Source: Planctomycetota bacterium
GTDB taxonomy: Bacteria > Planctomycetota > Phycisphaerae > Phycisphaerales > UBA1924
Length of the DNA stretch: 64,000 bases
Reading direction: 5' to 3'
Assembly (NCBI GenBank): GCA_030950285.1
Contig: JAUZRR010000008.1
Location: forward strand, 1 to 64,000
Shown: positions 1 to 11,302 of the stretch, one piece after another
Layout of the letters: the number at the start of each line of letters is the position of its first letter
How positions within the stretch are numbered: position 1 is the stretch's first letter
Notes under the pieces: model-generated
The model's input: only the letters and a program-made list of their open reading frames with translations
Databases searched by the model: none
What the model was told of the DNA's origin: nothing
Made by a program: the position numbers and the translations under genes

Positions 1-2338
<2,338 letters not shown>

Positions 2339-2459
2339 CACGCCAACCCGACGCCGAAACACATCACCCGACTGTTCAGATGAATGCACCACGACCCGGG
2401 TTGCCACAAACGACAACCTTCTTCTTTATAACACTCAGACGCAACTTGTTCGTCTACCG

Positions 2460-2491
2460 TTCTGGTTGCCGAGAACAATGGCAAACCAGAA
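2460..2491 (-). ncRNA. rRNA leader hairpin downstream of boxA
   Basis: On the minus strand TTCTGGTTTGCC and GGCAACCAGAA form a stem of about 11 bp with one bulged T and a 9-base loop. It lies about 20 bases after the boxA-like site and about 120 bases before the 23S 5' end. It could be a nut-type element or a processing/leader structure; the sequence alone does not decide. Confidence 0.5.
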
Positions 2492-2510
2492 CTCTACTGT
2501 CACTGCCCGG

Positions 2511-2522
2511 TTGTCAAAGAGC
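2511..2522 (-). promoter_or_regulatory. boxA antitermination site of the 23S leader
   Basis: The minus strand reads GCTCTTTGACAA, one base different from the E. coli rrn boxA core GCTCTTTAACAA. It lies in the transcribed leader, about 85 bases after the promoter and 173 bases before the 23S start. NusB/S10 loading at boxA is the known way rRNA transcripts avoid Rho termination, so its presence supports a separate 23S transcription unit. Confidence 0.75.
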
Positions 2523-2607
2523 TCGGATCTCTGCCCGGATCAACCGGACTTCGGACCCACCGACCGGCGTTTTGCTGCCGGCGGTCGCCTCGTGTCGAAG
2601 CGGCGGG

Positions 2608-2635
2608 ATACTAGCGCGATCCCTTCGTTCGTCAA
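2608..2635 (-). promoter_or_regulatory. sigma70-type promoter for the 23S rRNA unit
   Basis: On the minus strand TTGACG (2635-2630) and TAGTAT (2613-2608) are separated by 16 bases, a good match to the housekeeping -35/-10 pattern. It lies in the 347-base stretch between the end of the pilus-like operon (2686) and the 23S gene. Transcription would start near 2600 and run through the boxA-like site and the hairpin into the 23S gene. Confidence 0.7.
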
Positions 2636-2685
2636 GCTTTCAGCCACGCTTTCCGCGAGACTTTGGCACTTTCCTCAAAACTCGT

Positions 2686-4827
2686 TCAGCCGCCACCACC
2701 CGCGCCGCCGCCGCCTTCCTCAAACTCCCGGTCACGAGACCCCGGAAGCGGCACGTTTGGCCGGTTCTCGTTCGGATCGACCTTGGGCTGACCCTGCGTT
2801 TCACCCTCGCGAGCGTTGCTGGCCAGCCGCTTGTACAGCGGGCTCGCCCGATCGGCAGCCGTCATCCTCGTCACGAGCTTTCCGTCCGGATCACGGAGCA
2901 CAACCCGTGTGCTGTCCTTGTCACCCGGCGTGGGCATCACATCCAGCAGCATGGCTGCGAGCTCGAGATCAAGCGTGCTGGGCACCTTGGTCGCGCCCTC
3001 AGGCGCGTCCGCCTCCCCAGCGTCCGCCAAGCCTCGACCCCGCCCGGGGTCCCGCATCGGACGATCAGGGTTGTTCTCGATGAAGTCCCGACGGTTGCTG
3101 CCGCCACCCTCCGGATCGCGCTCAAAGCCCTGTCGCCCGCCCGCAGGACGCCCTATACCCGACTGCGGCCCCGTTTCTTCGAGCCTTGCCAGGTCCCACA
3201 GCAACAGATTGTCCGGCAGCTTGGCGCGGGCGTGAATCGAATCCCCCGGCTCAAGCGTCGTCGAGCCCTTTCGCCAGTAGCCGTAGTAAAACTGGTACAC
3301 CTCGACCGCCGCCCGAGGCCCGTTCCCGATCGCGTCGCTCTCCGACCCCGACACCACAAAAAAGTGCCGATCGCGCTCGACCGTAATCGGACTCGACCAC
3401 CCAGACCACGCCCCCTCGACCGTCGGCGAGCCGGCACTGGCCTGCTGCGCGTCCGAGAGGTACTGCTCCTTGGCAAACAACGGGTTGTTCACCACCACCC
3501 GCATGCGGTAGCGGTACATTTTGCCCGGCTCGGCTCCAAAGTCATGCACCCAGACCGGGAGGTCCTCGGCTTCGAGCAACGCCGGCAACGGCGGCTCGGG
3601 CTCGTTGGACTGCGAATCCTGCGCCTGGTCCTGATCGACCGGGGCACCAAGATCAGCGAGCTGATCGGCGAGCCGTTCCATCTGCCGCTCGGCCGCATCA
3701 ATCTGGGTCTGGAGAATGTCCCGCTTCTGCTGGTCGCGATCGACTGTCGGGGTTGTCCTTGGGCTCGGTCGTCCGCCCTCACCGCCGCCGCCACGGGTTC
3801 GCCCGCCGCCACGGTCGTCGTTGCCGCCGCCGTCGGACCCGACACTCTCCAACTGCAACAAGAGCCCGTCCCGGCGCTTCTCGAACGACGTGTACCGCCG
3901 CTCGAGCGTCGCGATCTCGCGGTCTTCGTCGCTCAATCCGATCTCCGACGACATCTCGCTCGGGCGGACCCACTCGGGGCCGGCGATCGTCTGCGGGAAC
4001 GAAGGCTGCGCGATGTCACGCATAAACTCCTCAGCCGACTGGGCGACCTGCACCAGTTCGGCCGGGGTGATCCCCTCCTGCCTTGCCTCGCGCAGCAGCG
4101 TGTCGCGACCGGGCACGCCCGAGAGCACGGTCATCCCGCCCCACGAGCCGTCGGCCCCGAGCTCTTCACGCTCGACCTCGACGCCGAGCAACTCCAGGTT
4201 GCCCCGCCACCAGGACAGAGGCAACGGCCGCATCGGGCCCGCCTCGCCGTCGGGATCCTCTTCCAGGCTCGCCAAAAGCGACGCGCCGCTGATCGTTCCC
4301 TCGACACTCACCGCGACCGTATCAAACGGCTGCTCCTGAGGCAGGTACGCACGAAGTTCCTTGTTGGTGATCGCTTCGTAAGGATCGATCGTCGCGCGGT
4401 GGGTCGCCACCGCCAACCGCGCGGGCACCGGCAACGCCGGCATCGCGTAGGTCGTCGCCGCGTCGCTGCCAGCAGACCCGATGTCGTGCTCCTCGATCTC
4501 GACGCCCTCGCCCAGCATCGTCACCCGGATCGAATCCGCGATCGACAGATTCGAGACCTCAGCAAACTGCCCCGCAACGTCCTGCTCGGGCACCTCAGGC
4601 AGCGTCGGATTCACATCACGCATCCGCGCGAGGAGCGCCTCGGCCTCGGTCTCGATCGGGTCGAACACCCGGTCCGGCGCCAGAGGTGTCGGGCTGTTGC
4701 CCACCTCCACCGCGTTGGGCTGGGCGATGAACTGCATCGCAACCACCACCAGCAGCACCACCGACACCGCCACGAGAATCAGCTTCTCGAAGTGTGCCTC
4801 AAGCGGATTGATCTTGCTCTTCTTCAT
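2686..4827 (-). CDS. Large bitopic periplasmic protein of pilus-like operon
   Basis: 713 residues, not recognised as a named family. A short basic cytoplasmic start (MKKSKINPLEAHFEK) leads into one membrane segment at about residues 17-38, and the remainder should be periplasmic. The central part has Gln/Arg/Glu-rich helices broken by a Gly/Arg/Pro-rich low-complexity linker, and the protein ends in a Gly-rich tail with a run of four glycines. It is the last of three co-directional genes after pilM, with a 72-base gap to the 451-residue gene before it. By topology and position it could act as a PilO/PilP-like alignment component, but I see no sequence proof. ATG 4827 is preferred over GTG 4836 because GGAG sits 8 bases before it. 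Confidence 0.8.
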   Translation of the reverse strand: MKKSKINPLEAHFEKLILVAVSVVLLVVVAMQFIAQPNAVEVGNSPTPLAPDRVFDPIETEAEALLARMRDVNPTLPEVPEQDVAGQFAEVSNLSIADSIRVTMLGEGVEIEEHDIGSAGSDAATTYAMPALPVPARLAVATHRATIDPYEAITNKELRAYLPQEQPFDTVAVSVEGTISGASLLASLEEDPDGEAGPMRPLPLSWWRGNLELLGVEVEREELGADGSWGGMTVLSGVPGRDTLLREARQEGITPAELVQVAQSAEEFMRDIAQPSFPQTIAGPEWVRPSEMSSEIGLSDEDREIATLERRYTSFEKRRDGLLLQLESVGSDGGGNDDRGGGRTRGGGGEGGRPSPRTTPTVDRDQQKRDILQTQIDAAERQMERLADQLADLGAPVDQDQAQDSQSNEPEPPLPALLEAEDLPVWVHDFGAEPGKMYRYRMRVVVNNPLFAKEQYLSDAQQASAGSPTVEGAWSGWSSPITVERDRHFFVVSGSESDAIGNGPRAAVEVYQFYYGYWRKGSTTLEPGDSIHARAKLPDNLLLWDLARLEETGPQSGIGRPAGGRQGFERDPEGGGSNRRDFIENNPDRPMRDPGRGRGLADAGEADAPEGATKVPSTLDLELAAMLLDVMPTPGDKDSTRVVLRDPDGKLVTRMTAADRASPLYKRLASNAREGETQGQPKVDPNENRPNVPLPGSRDREFEEGGGGAGGGG

Positions 4828-4908
4828 CGTGTTCACTCCAGTGCTTCAGCACGGCCCGCACACAAACCACAGGGCACAATCGCCCCGTCGTCCGGCGCGA
4901 GAGCGCTG

Positions 4909-6264
4909 TCAACCGTCGCCGTTCTCTGACTCGTCGTCCATCACGCCCAACGCCTCACGCACACTCCGCGGCATCATCGGTGCGGTCCAGTCCCGCAGCC
5001 ACACCGTCTCGAGCTCAAACGACACACGCAACACCGGCGCGTTGCCGTAGTAGTACCCCTGCCGCAGATCATCCCACAGATCAACCTCGCTCACGTCCAT
5101 ATCGAGCACCGTGATCAGGTTGGTCTCCGCGAACGCCTTGAAAAGCCGAGGCAACCGCGACGCGTCAACCACCAGCGTCATCCTCGCACGCACCACGTCA
5201 TAGTCGCTGCTGCTCACCCGTCTGGTCACGCTCGCGGAGGGATCGATCCCGGTGCCCTGAATGACCGCACTGTTGTCCTCGATCACCTCACCGAAGCCGT
5301 TGCGCTCAACCTCTTTGGCGGTCTCGACCGTCAGCGGCAGCGCCTCGACGCCGAGCTGTTCGACCCGCTTGACCAGCGCGTTCTCCACGTTCGCCCGCGT
5401 GCCTCCCGCGTCGGTGTTTGCCGTGTCGATCGCACGCAACAGATCGCTCACGACCCAGTAGTCAAAGTTCCACGCGAACGCCTCAGACAACGTGGGCACG
5501 TCGGTCGCAACACGGTCACCCTTGTCCGGAGGCGGAATCTGCGACGTCTTCTCCCCGAACGCCTGGGCATCGAACGCGTCCAGCGTCATGTAGACCGAGA
5601 CCTCTTTGGCCCGCCGTTGCGCCTCGGCAAGACGACGATCGGCCAGGAGCTTGCGGAGCTGCTCCTGCTGTTCCGGCGAGATCGAACCTGTCCCGGACTC
5701 GGCGAGCATCCGCTCGGTTTCCCGATCCCGCACGTCCTGGATCGTTGCCGCGAGCTTGACCAGATCGGGCGCCTCCCCCGCGCCGATCGAACGCAGCATG
5801 CCTTCATAGATCGTCGGGACGTTCGTCGCCCGGTCCCCCGCCATCTTCGCGAGAAACTCGTACTTCAAACGGGTCTCCTGCCTCGGGTCGGCCGGTTCAG
5901 GAAGCAACTGCGGCATCAGCAACTCGTGCCCGTCCTGGTTGAACGCGAGCACCGTCGTCACAACCTCAGACGCCTGCGAAAGCCGACGCTCGCGCTCCTG
6001 CTGCACAAACTCGGTCAGCCTCGGGTTCGGAGGCAACGACTCGCTCCACGCCGGCTCGTCGGGCAAAAGCGACGGGATCACGTACGTCACTTTCGCGCTC
6101 TTGATCTTGTTGTACGCCTTGCTGACGCGGCTCTCCTGCGTGTCACGAATGTCCGCGTTCCACTTGGAACTAAACACATAGCCCAGAGGCAACGAAATCA
6201 CAATCACCGCTGTCGAGACCACCATCACCAGGTGCGATTTCAACCAACCAAAGATGCCCTTCAT
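4909..6264 (-). CDS. Bitopic membrane protein of pilus-like operon (PilO-like topology)
   Basis: 451 residues. An amphipathic start (MKGIFGWLKSHL) is followed by a single membrane segment at about residues 11-31. Then come long charged helices, likely coiled coil around 35-95 and 190-220, and a mixed alpha/beta C-terminal half. The ATG overlaps the pilM stop in TAATG, which implies translational coupling. PilO proteins share this build (short cytoplasmic end, one membrane helix, coiled coil, periplasmic ferredoxin-like domain) but are about half as long. A PilO-like role is therefore an inference from topology and gene order only. Confidence 0.82.
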   Translation of the reverse strand: MKGIFGWLKSHLVMVVSTAVIVISLPLGYVFSSKWNADIRDTQESRVSKAYNKIKSAKVTYVIPSLLPDEPAWSESLPPNPRLTEFVQQERERRLSQASEVVTTVLAFNQDGHELLMPQLLPEPADPRQETRLKYEFLAKMAGDRATNVPTIYEGMLRSIGAGEAPDLVKLAATIQDVRDRETERMLAESGTGSISPEQQEQLRKLLADRRLAEAQRRAKEVSVYMTLDAFDAQAFGEKTSQIPPPDKGDRVATDVPTLSEAFAWNFDYWVVSDLLRAIDTANTDAGGTRANVENALVKRVEQLGVEALPLTVETAKEVERNGFGEVIEDNSAVIQGTGIDPSASVTRRVSSSDYDVVRARMTLVVDASRLPRLFKAFAETNLITVLDMDVSEVDLWDDLRQGYYYGNAPVLRVSFELETVWLRDWTAPMMPRSVREALGVMDDESENGDG

Positions 6265-8435
6265 TATTCGTCTCCCTCCCCGTCGGCCGGCTTGTCACCC
6301 AGCACCGCCACAAACGTCACACGGATGAACGTCTCCACCGTACCGGGCGGATACTTCTCACTCTCGTCGCCCTCCAGCGGCGCGATCTGCTCGAGCTGGG
6401 TCAACGCCTGCGCCGCGTTCGCCGCAAGAGGCTGCCCCCCCCCGCCGCCTGACTGCGGCACGTTCCCGCGACGCAGCCCGGGGATATCCGCCTCACCGCC
6501 CTCGCTGAAGCCTTCCTCAAAGTCTCTCCGGCTGCCGCCACGCCCGCGGTCACGGTTTCCCCGAACACCGACCCCGACGTTGCGGCCGCCCTGCCCTCCC
6601 CGAACGTCCTGCGCTTCGGGCGCCTCGTGGACAACCTCACCGACCTTCGCCCAGTCGAGCCGCCCGTCGTCCTTAGTCAGCACAAAGTAGTACGGCACCC
6701 CCTCACGCACCTGATTCTCGAGCAGCCAACGCTCGACCGCCTCTTCCACAAACACCTGGTAGTCCCGGCGGGTGGTCGAAAGCTCGAGCGTGACCGCAAC
6801 CCGAGGCCCGGTGTCCCCGGACGCGATCTCTTCAGCGCTCACACTGCTGCCGCCACCCTCCATGCCACGCTCGCCGCCGCCACGCCGATCGAAGTTCTGT
6901 GAAGGCACAATCCCCATCTCGCCGAACTCGCCAAACTCACCCCCACCGCGGCTCCCGCGGTTCTGGCGCACCTGCACCCCGGGGATCGGGATCGGCACGT
7001 CGCCATAGAGATAGTCTGTGTGAATCGCCTGCAGCTTGAACCCCGGCTTGTCGTCGGCACGCTCGGCTGAGGTCAGCAACTCGTTCACATCACCCAGCAG
7101 CCGCAGGTGCGTGTCGCGGTCCTGATACAGCGAGATCAGCCCGGCGATCTTCTCGCCCTGCGAAACGTCCTCGGTCACCCCCGCTTCCCGGGCCGCGGTC
7201 GTCAAAACCCGCGCCCGGCTCTCGGCATCCCCGATCGCCTTGGGCACCTCGGTCGCGGTGTGCTGCTGATCCATGAACGGGCGGATAAACATCGCCCCGG
7301 TCGCCATCAGCGAAAGCCCCGCAGCCGCAGCAAACCACTTGCCCTTGGCCGCCCACATCGCTTCCTTGGTCACCGAGATCGGCATCAGGTTCGCATTCAG
7401 TGCGCTCTCACCGAGCCCCTGCAACGCCAGCCCGTACGCGGTCGCAAAGTTGAGCGAACGTGCCGTAAACTCAGCCGCCCGAGGCCCCTCGATCGTCAGC
7501 TTCTTGAAACTCTCAAGCCGGTACACGTGCATCCCCAACTGCTGCTTGAGATACTTGCGAAGCCCCGGAAGCTCGAACGTCGAGCCCATCCCGATCAGCC
7601 GCTCAAGCTTCGCGTCAGGGTGCATCGACTGGTAGTACCCGATCGACCGCTGCACGTCCTGCACCAGGTCGCTGAACACCGGCCGCAACGCCTGAAAGAC
7701 GTGCCGCGCGTGCTTGCTCTGCTCGGCTTCACGCTTGAGCTTCTCGGCCTTGGGATAGCTCAGCTTGAACTGCTCGACCAACGCGTTGGTAAACTCATGC
7801 CCCCCGATCGGGAACGTCCGCACCCACACCCGCCCCGAATGGGCGATCACCAGGTCCGTCGAGGTCGTCCCCACGTCGAGAAGAATCGTCCCCGCCGAGC
7901 TCTCCGTCATCGAGAGGTCGTACGCCATCGAGTTGTACACCGCCGCCGGCGAGAGCGTGATCACGTCGGGCGTGATGTTCACATCGTGCAGCACCGTCAG
8001 CTCGGCCGCCACACGCTGCTTGGTGATCGCAAAGATCCCCACCTCGATATCCGGCGAGTCCGGGCTCACAAACGTCTGGTAGTCCCACTCGACCTCCTCG
8101 AGCGGGAAGGGAATCTGCTGCACCGCCTCAAACTTCACGATGTCCGGCACCTTCTTGGGCTCGACCGGAGGCAGCTTGGCAAACCGCGCAAACGCCGAGT
8201 GCCCCGGCACGCTCACCGCGACCAGCGCCTTGCTCAGGTCGTGCTCGCTCACCAGCCGACCCAGCGCCACCCGCTTGGCATCGTCAGGATTAATATCCGG
8301 CGTCGAAAGCACCCGCTGGTGCGGGATGTAAGCAAAGTCCGCGACCGTCAGCCGCCCGCCGTCGGAGACGACCTTGATCGCCTTGACCGCTCCCGACCCG
8401 ATCTCGATGCCCCAGCACGCGTTCGTTGACGCCAT
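6264..8435 (-). CDS. pilM: PilM-like actin-fold ATPase with PilN-like C-terminal half
   Basis: 723 residues, about twice the usual PilM length. The first ~350 residues are a clear PilM/FtsA-type actin fold: phosphate-1 motif GIEIGSG (9-15), phosphate-2 region with LLDVGTTSTDLV, and an adenosine-binding GMGSTFELPGL. PilM is the cytoplasmic ring component that holds PilN in type IV pilus and type II secretion machines. Here one membrane helix follows at about 361-385, and then some 340 probably periplasmic residues containing Gly/Arg-rich low-complexity stretches. This arrangement suggests a PilM-PilN fusion. First gene of a three-gene operon; a weak GAGGT lies before the ATG. No pilB, pilC or pilQ is in view. 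Confidence 0.9.
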   Translation of the reverse strand: MASTNACWGIEIGSGAVKAIKVVSDGGRLTVADFAYIPHQRVLSTPDINPDDAKRVALGRLVSEHDLSKALVAVSVPGHSAFARFAKLPPVEPKKVPDIVKFEAVQQIPFPLEEVEWDYQTFVSPDSPDIEVGIFAITKQRVAAELTVLHDVNITPDVITLSPAAVYNSMAYDLSMTESSAGTILLDVGTTSTDLVIAHSGRVWVRTFPIGGHEFTNALVEQFKLSYPKAEKLKREAEQSKHARHVFQALRPVFSDLVQDVQRSIGYYQSMHPDAKLERLIGMGSTFELPGLRKYLKQQLGMHVYRLESFKKLTIEGPRAAEFTARSLNFATAYGLALQGLGESALNANLMPISVTKEAMWAAKGKWFAAAAGLSLMATGAMFIRPFMDQQHTATEVPKAIGDAESRARVLTTAAREAGVTEDVSQGEKIAGLISLYQDRDTHLRLLGDVNELLTSAERADDKPGFKLQAIHTDYLYGDVPIPIPGVQVRQNRGSRGGGEFGEFGEMGIVPSQNFDRRGGGERGMEGGGSSVSAEEIASGDTGPRVAVTLELSTTRRDYQVFVEEAVERWLLENQVREGVPYYFVLTKDDGRLDWAKVGEVVHEAPEAQDVRGGQGGRNVGVGVRGNRDRGRGGSRRDFEEGFSEGGEADIPGLRRGNVPQSGGGGGQPLAANAAQALTQLEQIAPLEGDESEKYPPGTVETFIRVTFVAVLGDKPADGEGDE

Positions 8436-8669
8436 GGTCTACCTCGCTGTCTGACGTTGGTCCGTCGTTCCGCTTCTCTGTCGATTTCGCGCCAAACCCC
8501 AAAAGAGCCCGGCTCAAACGAGCGGCATGGTACTCACACCGCCCCGACCGCTCGACCCGGCATCTACACCCGGGCCGTCCCCTGATCTACGAACAACATA
8601 TCGGCACAGTTGCCAAGCCCGAGCCCCAATCCCCCCGCCCGTTACACCCCTGTGACAGACCGGCCCGAA

Positions 8670-9020
8670 TCAGAACTCGCCCTCAGACCCCTCCCCCTCG
8701 AGCCGATCGGCGAGCACCGACCCCGCCAGCCCCACCACGCAGATCACCACCAGCAGCCACCACCGATCAATCGGGACCGAAACCAGCGTCACCACCGGAA
8801 GCAACGAGTACGCCACCGCGTGATACCCCAGCACCAGCAGGGAAATACCCAGTGTCAATGTTGTAGGATTGCCCACTTTGCCAACGATCGGCAACACCGA
8901 CCGCTCGCCCTCGCTCCGGTGCCTCGCTACCCAGAGCACCATCAGCCCCAGCACAAAAAACGCCACAGCCGCCACCAACCCCAGGTAATGCACCAATCCA
9001 AGCGCCCCGCTTCCAGGCAC
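8670..9020 (-). CDS. Small integral membrane protein
   Basis: 116 residues, no recognised family. Three or four hydrophobic segments can be seen (about 8-32, 52-72 and 76-105), with a short acidic C-terminus. It starts with GTG four bases after the stop of the MEMO-family gene, with GAGGT about 8 bases upstream, so the two genes are probably co-transcribed. The regular hydrophobic pattern and tight spacing support a real gene. Function unknown. Confidence 0.65.
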   Translation of the reverse strand: MPGSGALGLVHYLGLVAAVAFFVLGLMVLWVARHRSEGERSVLPIVGKVGNPTTLTLGISLLVLGYHAVAYSLLPVVTLVSVPIDRWWLLVVICVVGLAGSVLADRLEGEGSEGEF

Positions 9021-9024
9021 CGGC

Positions 9025-10398
9025 TTACCTCATCACCATCGCAGCATGGGTGACCAGCCCCATCCCCTGCGGGTCCATCGCCCCGGCGTAGTGCAACAGC
9101 TTGACCTCGCCCGGCTGGGTGATCTGCATCGCAGCCACCATGTTCCCCACCGAACACCACCGCGTCGGGTTCCCCTGCCATGCCATCGCCCCGATCAGCT
9201 CGTCCGGCTTGTTCTGCTCGACCATCGCCAGCAGGTCCTGATCCGTCTTCGCAACCGTGTTCCGGAACTGCTCACTCTGCCCATCTTCCGACACCAACGG
9301 CTGCTTGTCCCCAAACATCGGCCCGACATGACTCAGGTCGGCCGAGCTGACAACCAGCGTTTTCCCAGGCAAACCTGCGATCACATCCCGCATCGCCTCG
9401 ACAAACGCGGTCAGCGACACGCCGTTGCCGTCGTAGGACTCCCCGTTGTTGACGGTCGGATCGTGGATAAGTGCCCCGTAGACCTTGCATTGCGTCCCAT
9501 CCGGCGCGGTGCCGAGGCAGTGGTGAATCCACGCCACCTGAAGCTCGATCGAGTGCTCCCGCTCGTGGTCGTAGCGGTGTTCGTAGAGGGAATCCCCCAG
9601 TCTTTCGCGCAAGCCTTCCACGACCGCCTCGTCGGCTGCCGACTCGCCGAAGGGGCTCGAAAAGCCCTTGTTGCACCCGACAACGCCGGTTCCGGTCCCG
9701 AAGTGGTTGGTGCCGAGGATGATGACCCGGTCGGGCCGATCGACGACTCGCATCCGCCCCCACACCCCGGCGTAGTTCATCCACCCGCGCGGATAGTCTA
9801 CGTGCGGCGCCACAATGGCCTTGGGCAGCTCGTCAAAGGCCGGGTCTTTCGCGTCCTTGAGCGCCTCGTCGATCCACTTGTCGAAGGCTTCCGCCAGTTT
9901 CTGAGGCCCAAGCTCGGTTTTCTGCTCCTCGGTCGCCTGGACGTCCTTCCCGAGCGAGCCCTGCACCAGCGCATCGGCCATCGCGGCGGTGGAACCGGGG
10001 GGCAGGATCGTCGAGCCGTCGAACTCCTCGCGCATCCGCTGGAGCATCGCGTCAAACGTCGGCCCTTCCAACAGCCCCGCCGCGTCAAGCTGGGCAACCA
10101 AAGGCTCGGTGATCTCGCGGGTCAGCCCACGGCCGATTTTCTCGATAATCTGATCCAGCGAGTGCTCGCCGGTCATCAAAGGCAGGATGTCCTTGACGGC
10201 CGGGGCAACCACCACCGGCGGCTGATCCGAAATCTGCCTCGCATCGGCGAGCCCCAGCAACGTCGCCTGCTGCCCGTCGGGACCTTTGACAGGCACAGGA
10301 AAGCCCCTGACCTGCCTGAGCTTGGGCTGCTGCATGTGGGCTGCTGCGGTGTCAAAGGTCGGTTTGGGCGGGGTGTCCGGCGTCTGGTCTGTACTCAT
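9025..10398 (-). CDS. MEMO-family protein (AmmeMemoRadiSam system protein B type)
   Basis: 457 residues. The C-terminal ~280 residues carry the MEMO signature blocks: IVAPHVDYPRG, VIILGTNHFG, EHSIELQVAWIHHCLG and VVSSADLSHVGPMFG, whose His and Asp residues line the active-site-like pocket of the dioxygenase-related fold. Bacterial members are called AmmeMemoRadiSam system protein B and often occur with an AMMECR1 protein and a radical SAM enzyme; neither is in this window. About 170 residues come before the MEMO domain, with a helical TGEHSLDQI region that resembles PqqD-type small helical domains. The reaction is not known. A small membrane protein follows four bases downstream. Confidence 0.88.
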   Translation of the reverse strand: MSTDQTPDTPPKPTFDTAAAHMQQPKLRQVRGFPVPVKGPDGQQATLLGLADARQISDQPPVVVAPAVKDILPLMTGEHSLDQIIEKIGRGLTREITEPLVAQLDAAGLLEGPTFDAMLQRMREEFDGSTILPPGSTAAMADALVQGSLGKDVQATEEQKTELGPQKLAEAFDKWIDEALKDAKDPAFDELPKAIVAPHVDYPRGWMNYAGVWGRMRVVDRPDRVIILGTNHFGTGTGVVGCNKGFSSPFGESAADEAVVEGLRERLGDSLYEHRYDHEREHSIELQVAWIHHCLGTAPDGTQCKVYGALIHDPTVNNGESYDGNGVSLTAFVEAMRDVIAGLPGKTLVVSSADLSHVGPMFGDKQPLVSEDGQSEQFRNTVAKTDQDLLAMVEQNKPDELIGAMAWQGNPTRWCSVGNMVAAMQITQPGEVKLLHYAGAMDPQGMGLVTHAAMVMR

Positions 10399-10518
10399 GG
10401 GAGAAGTCTAGCCCGGGCAATCGTGCTGCCACTTGGCGACGGCCGCGCACCGGCCTATCGTTCTTTCCGCAGCTCCGAGCCTCTGCTCGGGGAGTTGCTT
10501 ACACGGAGTGCGACACCG

Positions 10519-10839
10519 ATGTCCGAGATCAACTACCAAGCCGGCGACCAGATCCGCTGCACCGTCACCTCGGTGCCCCGCGCCAAGGCCGAGACCGAAA
10601 CCATCGCCAGGCTCATGCGCCGCGACCCCACCGCGGTCCGGGCGCTCCGCCGCGCCCAGCGCATGCGTCGCCAGCGGATGATTTCCTACATCCGTGGCGG
10701 CCGTCGGTGGTACGCCCGCGAGCACCCTGCAAAGGTCGTCCGCGTCGCCTCGGGCGAAGCGTGGAACATGACTTTCACCCACGATATCAAGGGCGATCTC
10801 CAGTCCGTCGGCTCGTACCTCAAGATCGAGAAGGCCTGA
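10519..10839 (+). CDS. Small basic conserved-looking protein of unknown function
   Basis: 106 residues, very Arg-rich in the middle (RRAQRMRRQR, about 44-53), with beta-rich ends (DQIRCTVTSVP and SVGSYLKIEKA). The layout looks like a small nucleic-acid-binding beta-barrel protein, but I cannot name a family. It is divergent from the MEMO gene (120-base gap) and ends one base before the start of the CusF-like lipoprotein gene, so the two are probably one operon. Start chosen at the first ATG of the coherent protein; the frame is open far upstream, but that stretch is antisense to the MEMO gene. Confidence 0.7.
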   Translation: MSEINYQAGDQIRCTVTSVPRAKAETETIARLMRRDPTAVRALRRAQRMRRQRMISYIRGGRRWYAREHPAKVVRVASGEAWNMTFTHDIKGDLQSVGSYLKIEKA

Positions 10840-10840
10840 G

Positions 10841-11302
10841 ATGAACCATGCAACCAAGATCGTTTGTGCGTCCGCGGCTGTGGTTGCGCTCGTCTCGCTG
10901 ATGGGCTGCTCTGACGCAGCGCCCGAGACTCCCCAAGACACGACAACCGACACAACCAGTGCTGCCAAGCATCCCACCTACTCCTACACCGTCCGTGGCA
11001 AAGTCACGACCCTCCCCTCCGCGGAGCGGCCGATGGACGACTTTATGATCCACCACGAAGCGATCCACGACTTCAAGAACCGCGACGGCGTGGTCTTCGA
11101 GAACGCGGCCACCGGCACGCTCGGCATGAAGTCCATGACCATGCCTTTCCCGCTGGACGAATCAGTCTCGCTCGACGATCTCGCGGTCGGCGACATCATC
11201 GAGTTCACGTTTGTCACCGTGTGGGGTGATTCTTATCCGGAATACAAGGTCACCAAGGTCACCAAGCTCGCTGCCGACACCAAGCTCGACTTCGAGAACT
11301 GA
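10841..11302 (+). CDS. CusF-like putative copper-binding lipoprotein
   Basis: 153 residues. An N-terminal signal ends in the lipobox LMGC (Cys at about 22), so the mature protein should be anchored in a membrane and face the periplasm. The rest matches the small beta-barrel of CusF-type Cu(I)-binding proteins: IHHEAIHDF, then MKSMTMPFPLDE, then LAVGDIIEFTF. In CusF the Met-rich MTM block and a His bind Cu(I) or Ag(I). The Trp that caps the CusF site is not obvious, so metal binding is inferred. AGAAGG lies 8 bases before the ATG, overlapping the end of the upstream gene. No copper efflux pump is nearby. Confidence 0.75.
   Translation: MNHATKIVCASAAVVALVSLMGCSDAAPETPQDTTTDTTSAAKHPTYSYTVRGKVTTLPSAERPMDDFMIHHEAIHDFKNRDGVVFENAATGTLGMKSMTMPFPLDESVSLDDLAVGDIIEFTFVTVWGDSYPEYKVTKVTKLAADTKLDFEN

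Noticed and set aside
2380-4929. An 849-residue open frame on the plus strand
   Set aside because: It is antisense to the large bitopic protein; the translation is Arg/Pro/His-rich with no domain, as expected from high-G+C antisense frames.
7107-8429. A 440-residue Arg/His-rich open frame on the plus strand
   Set aside because: Antisense to pilM.
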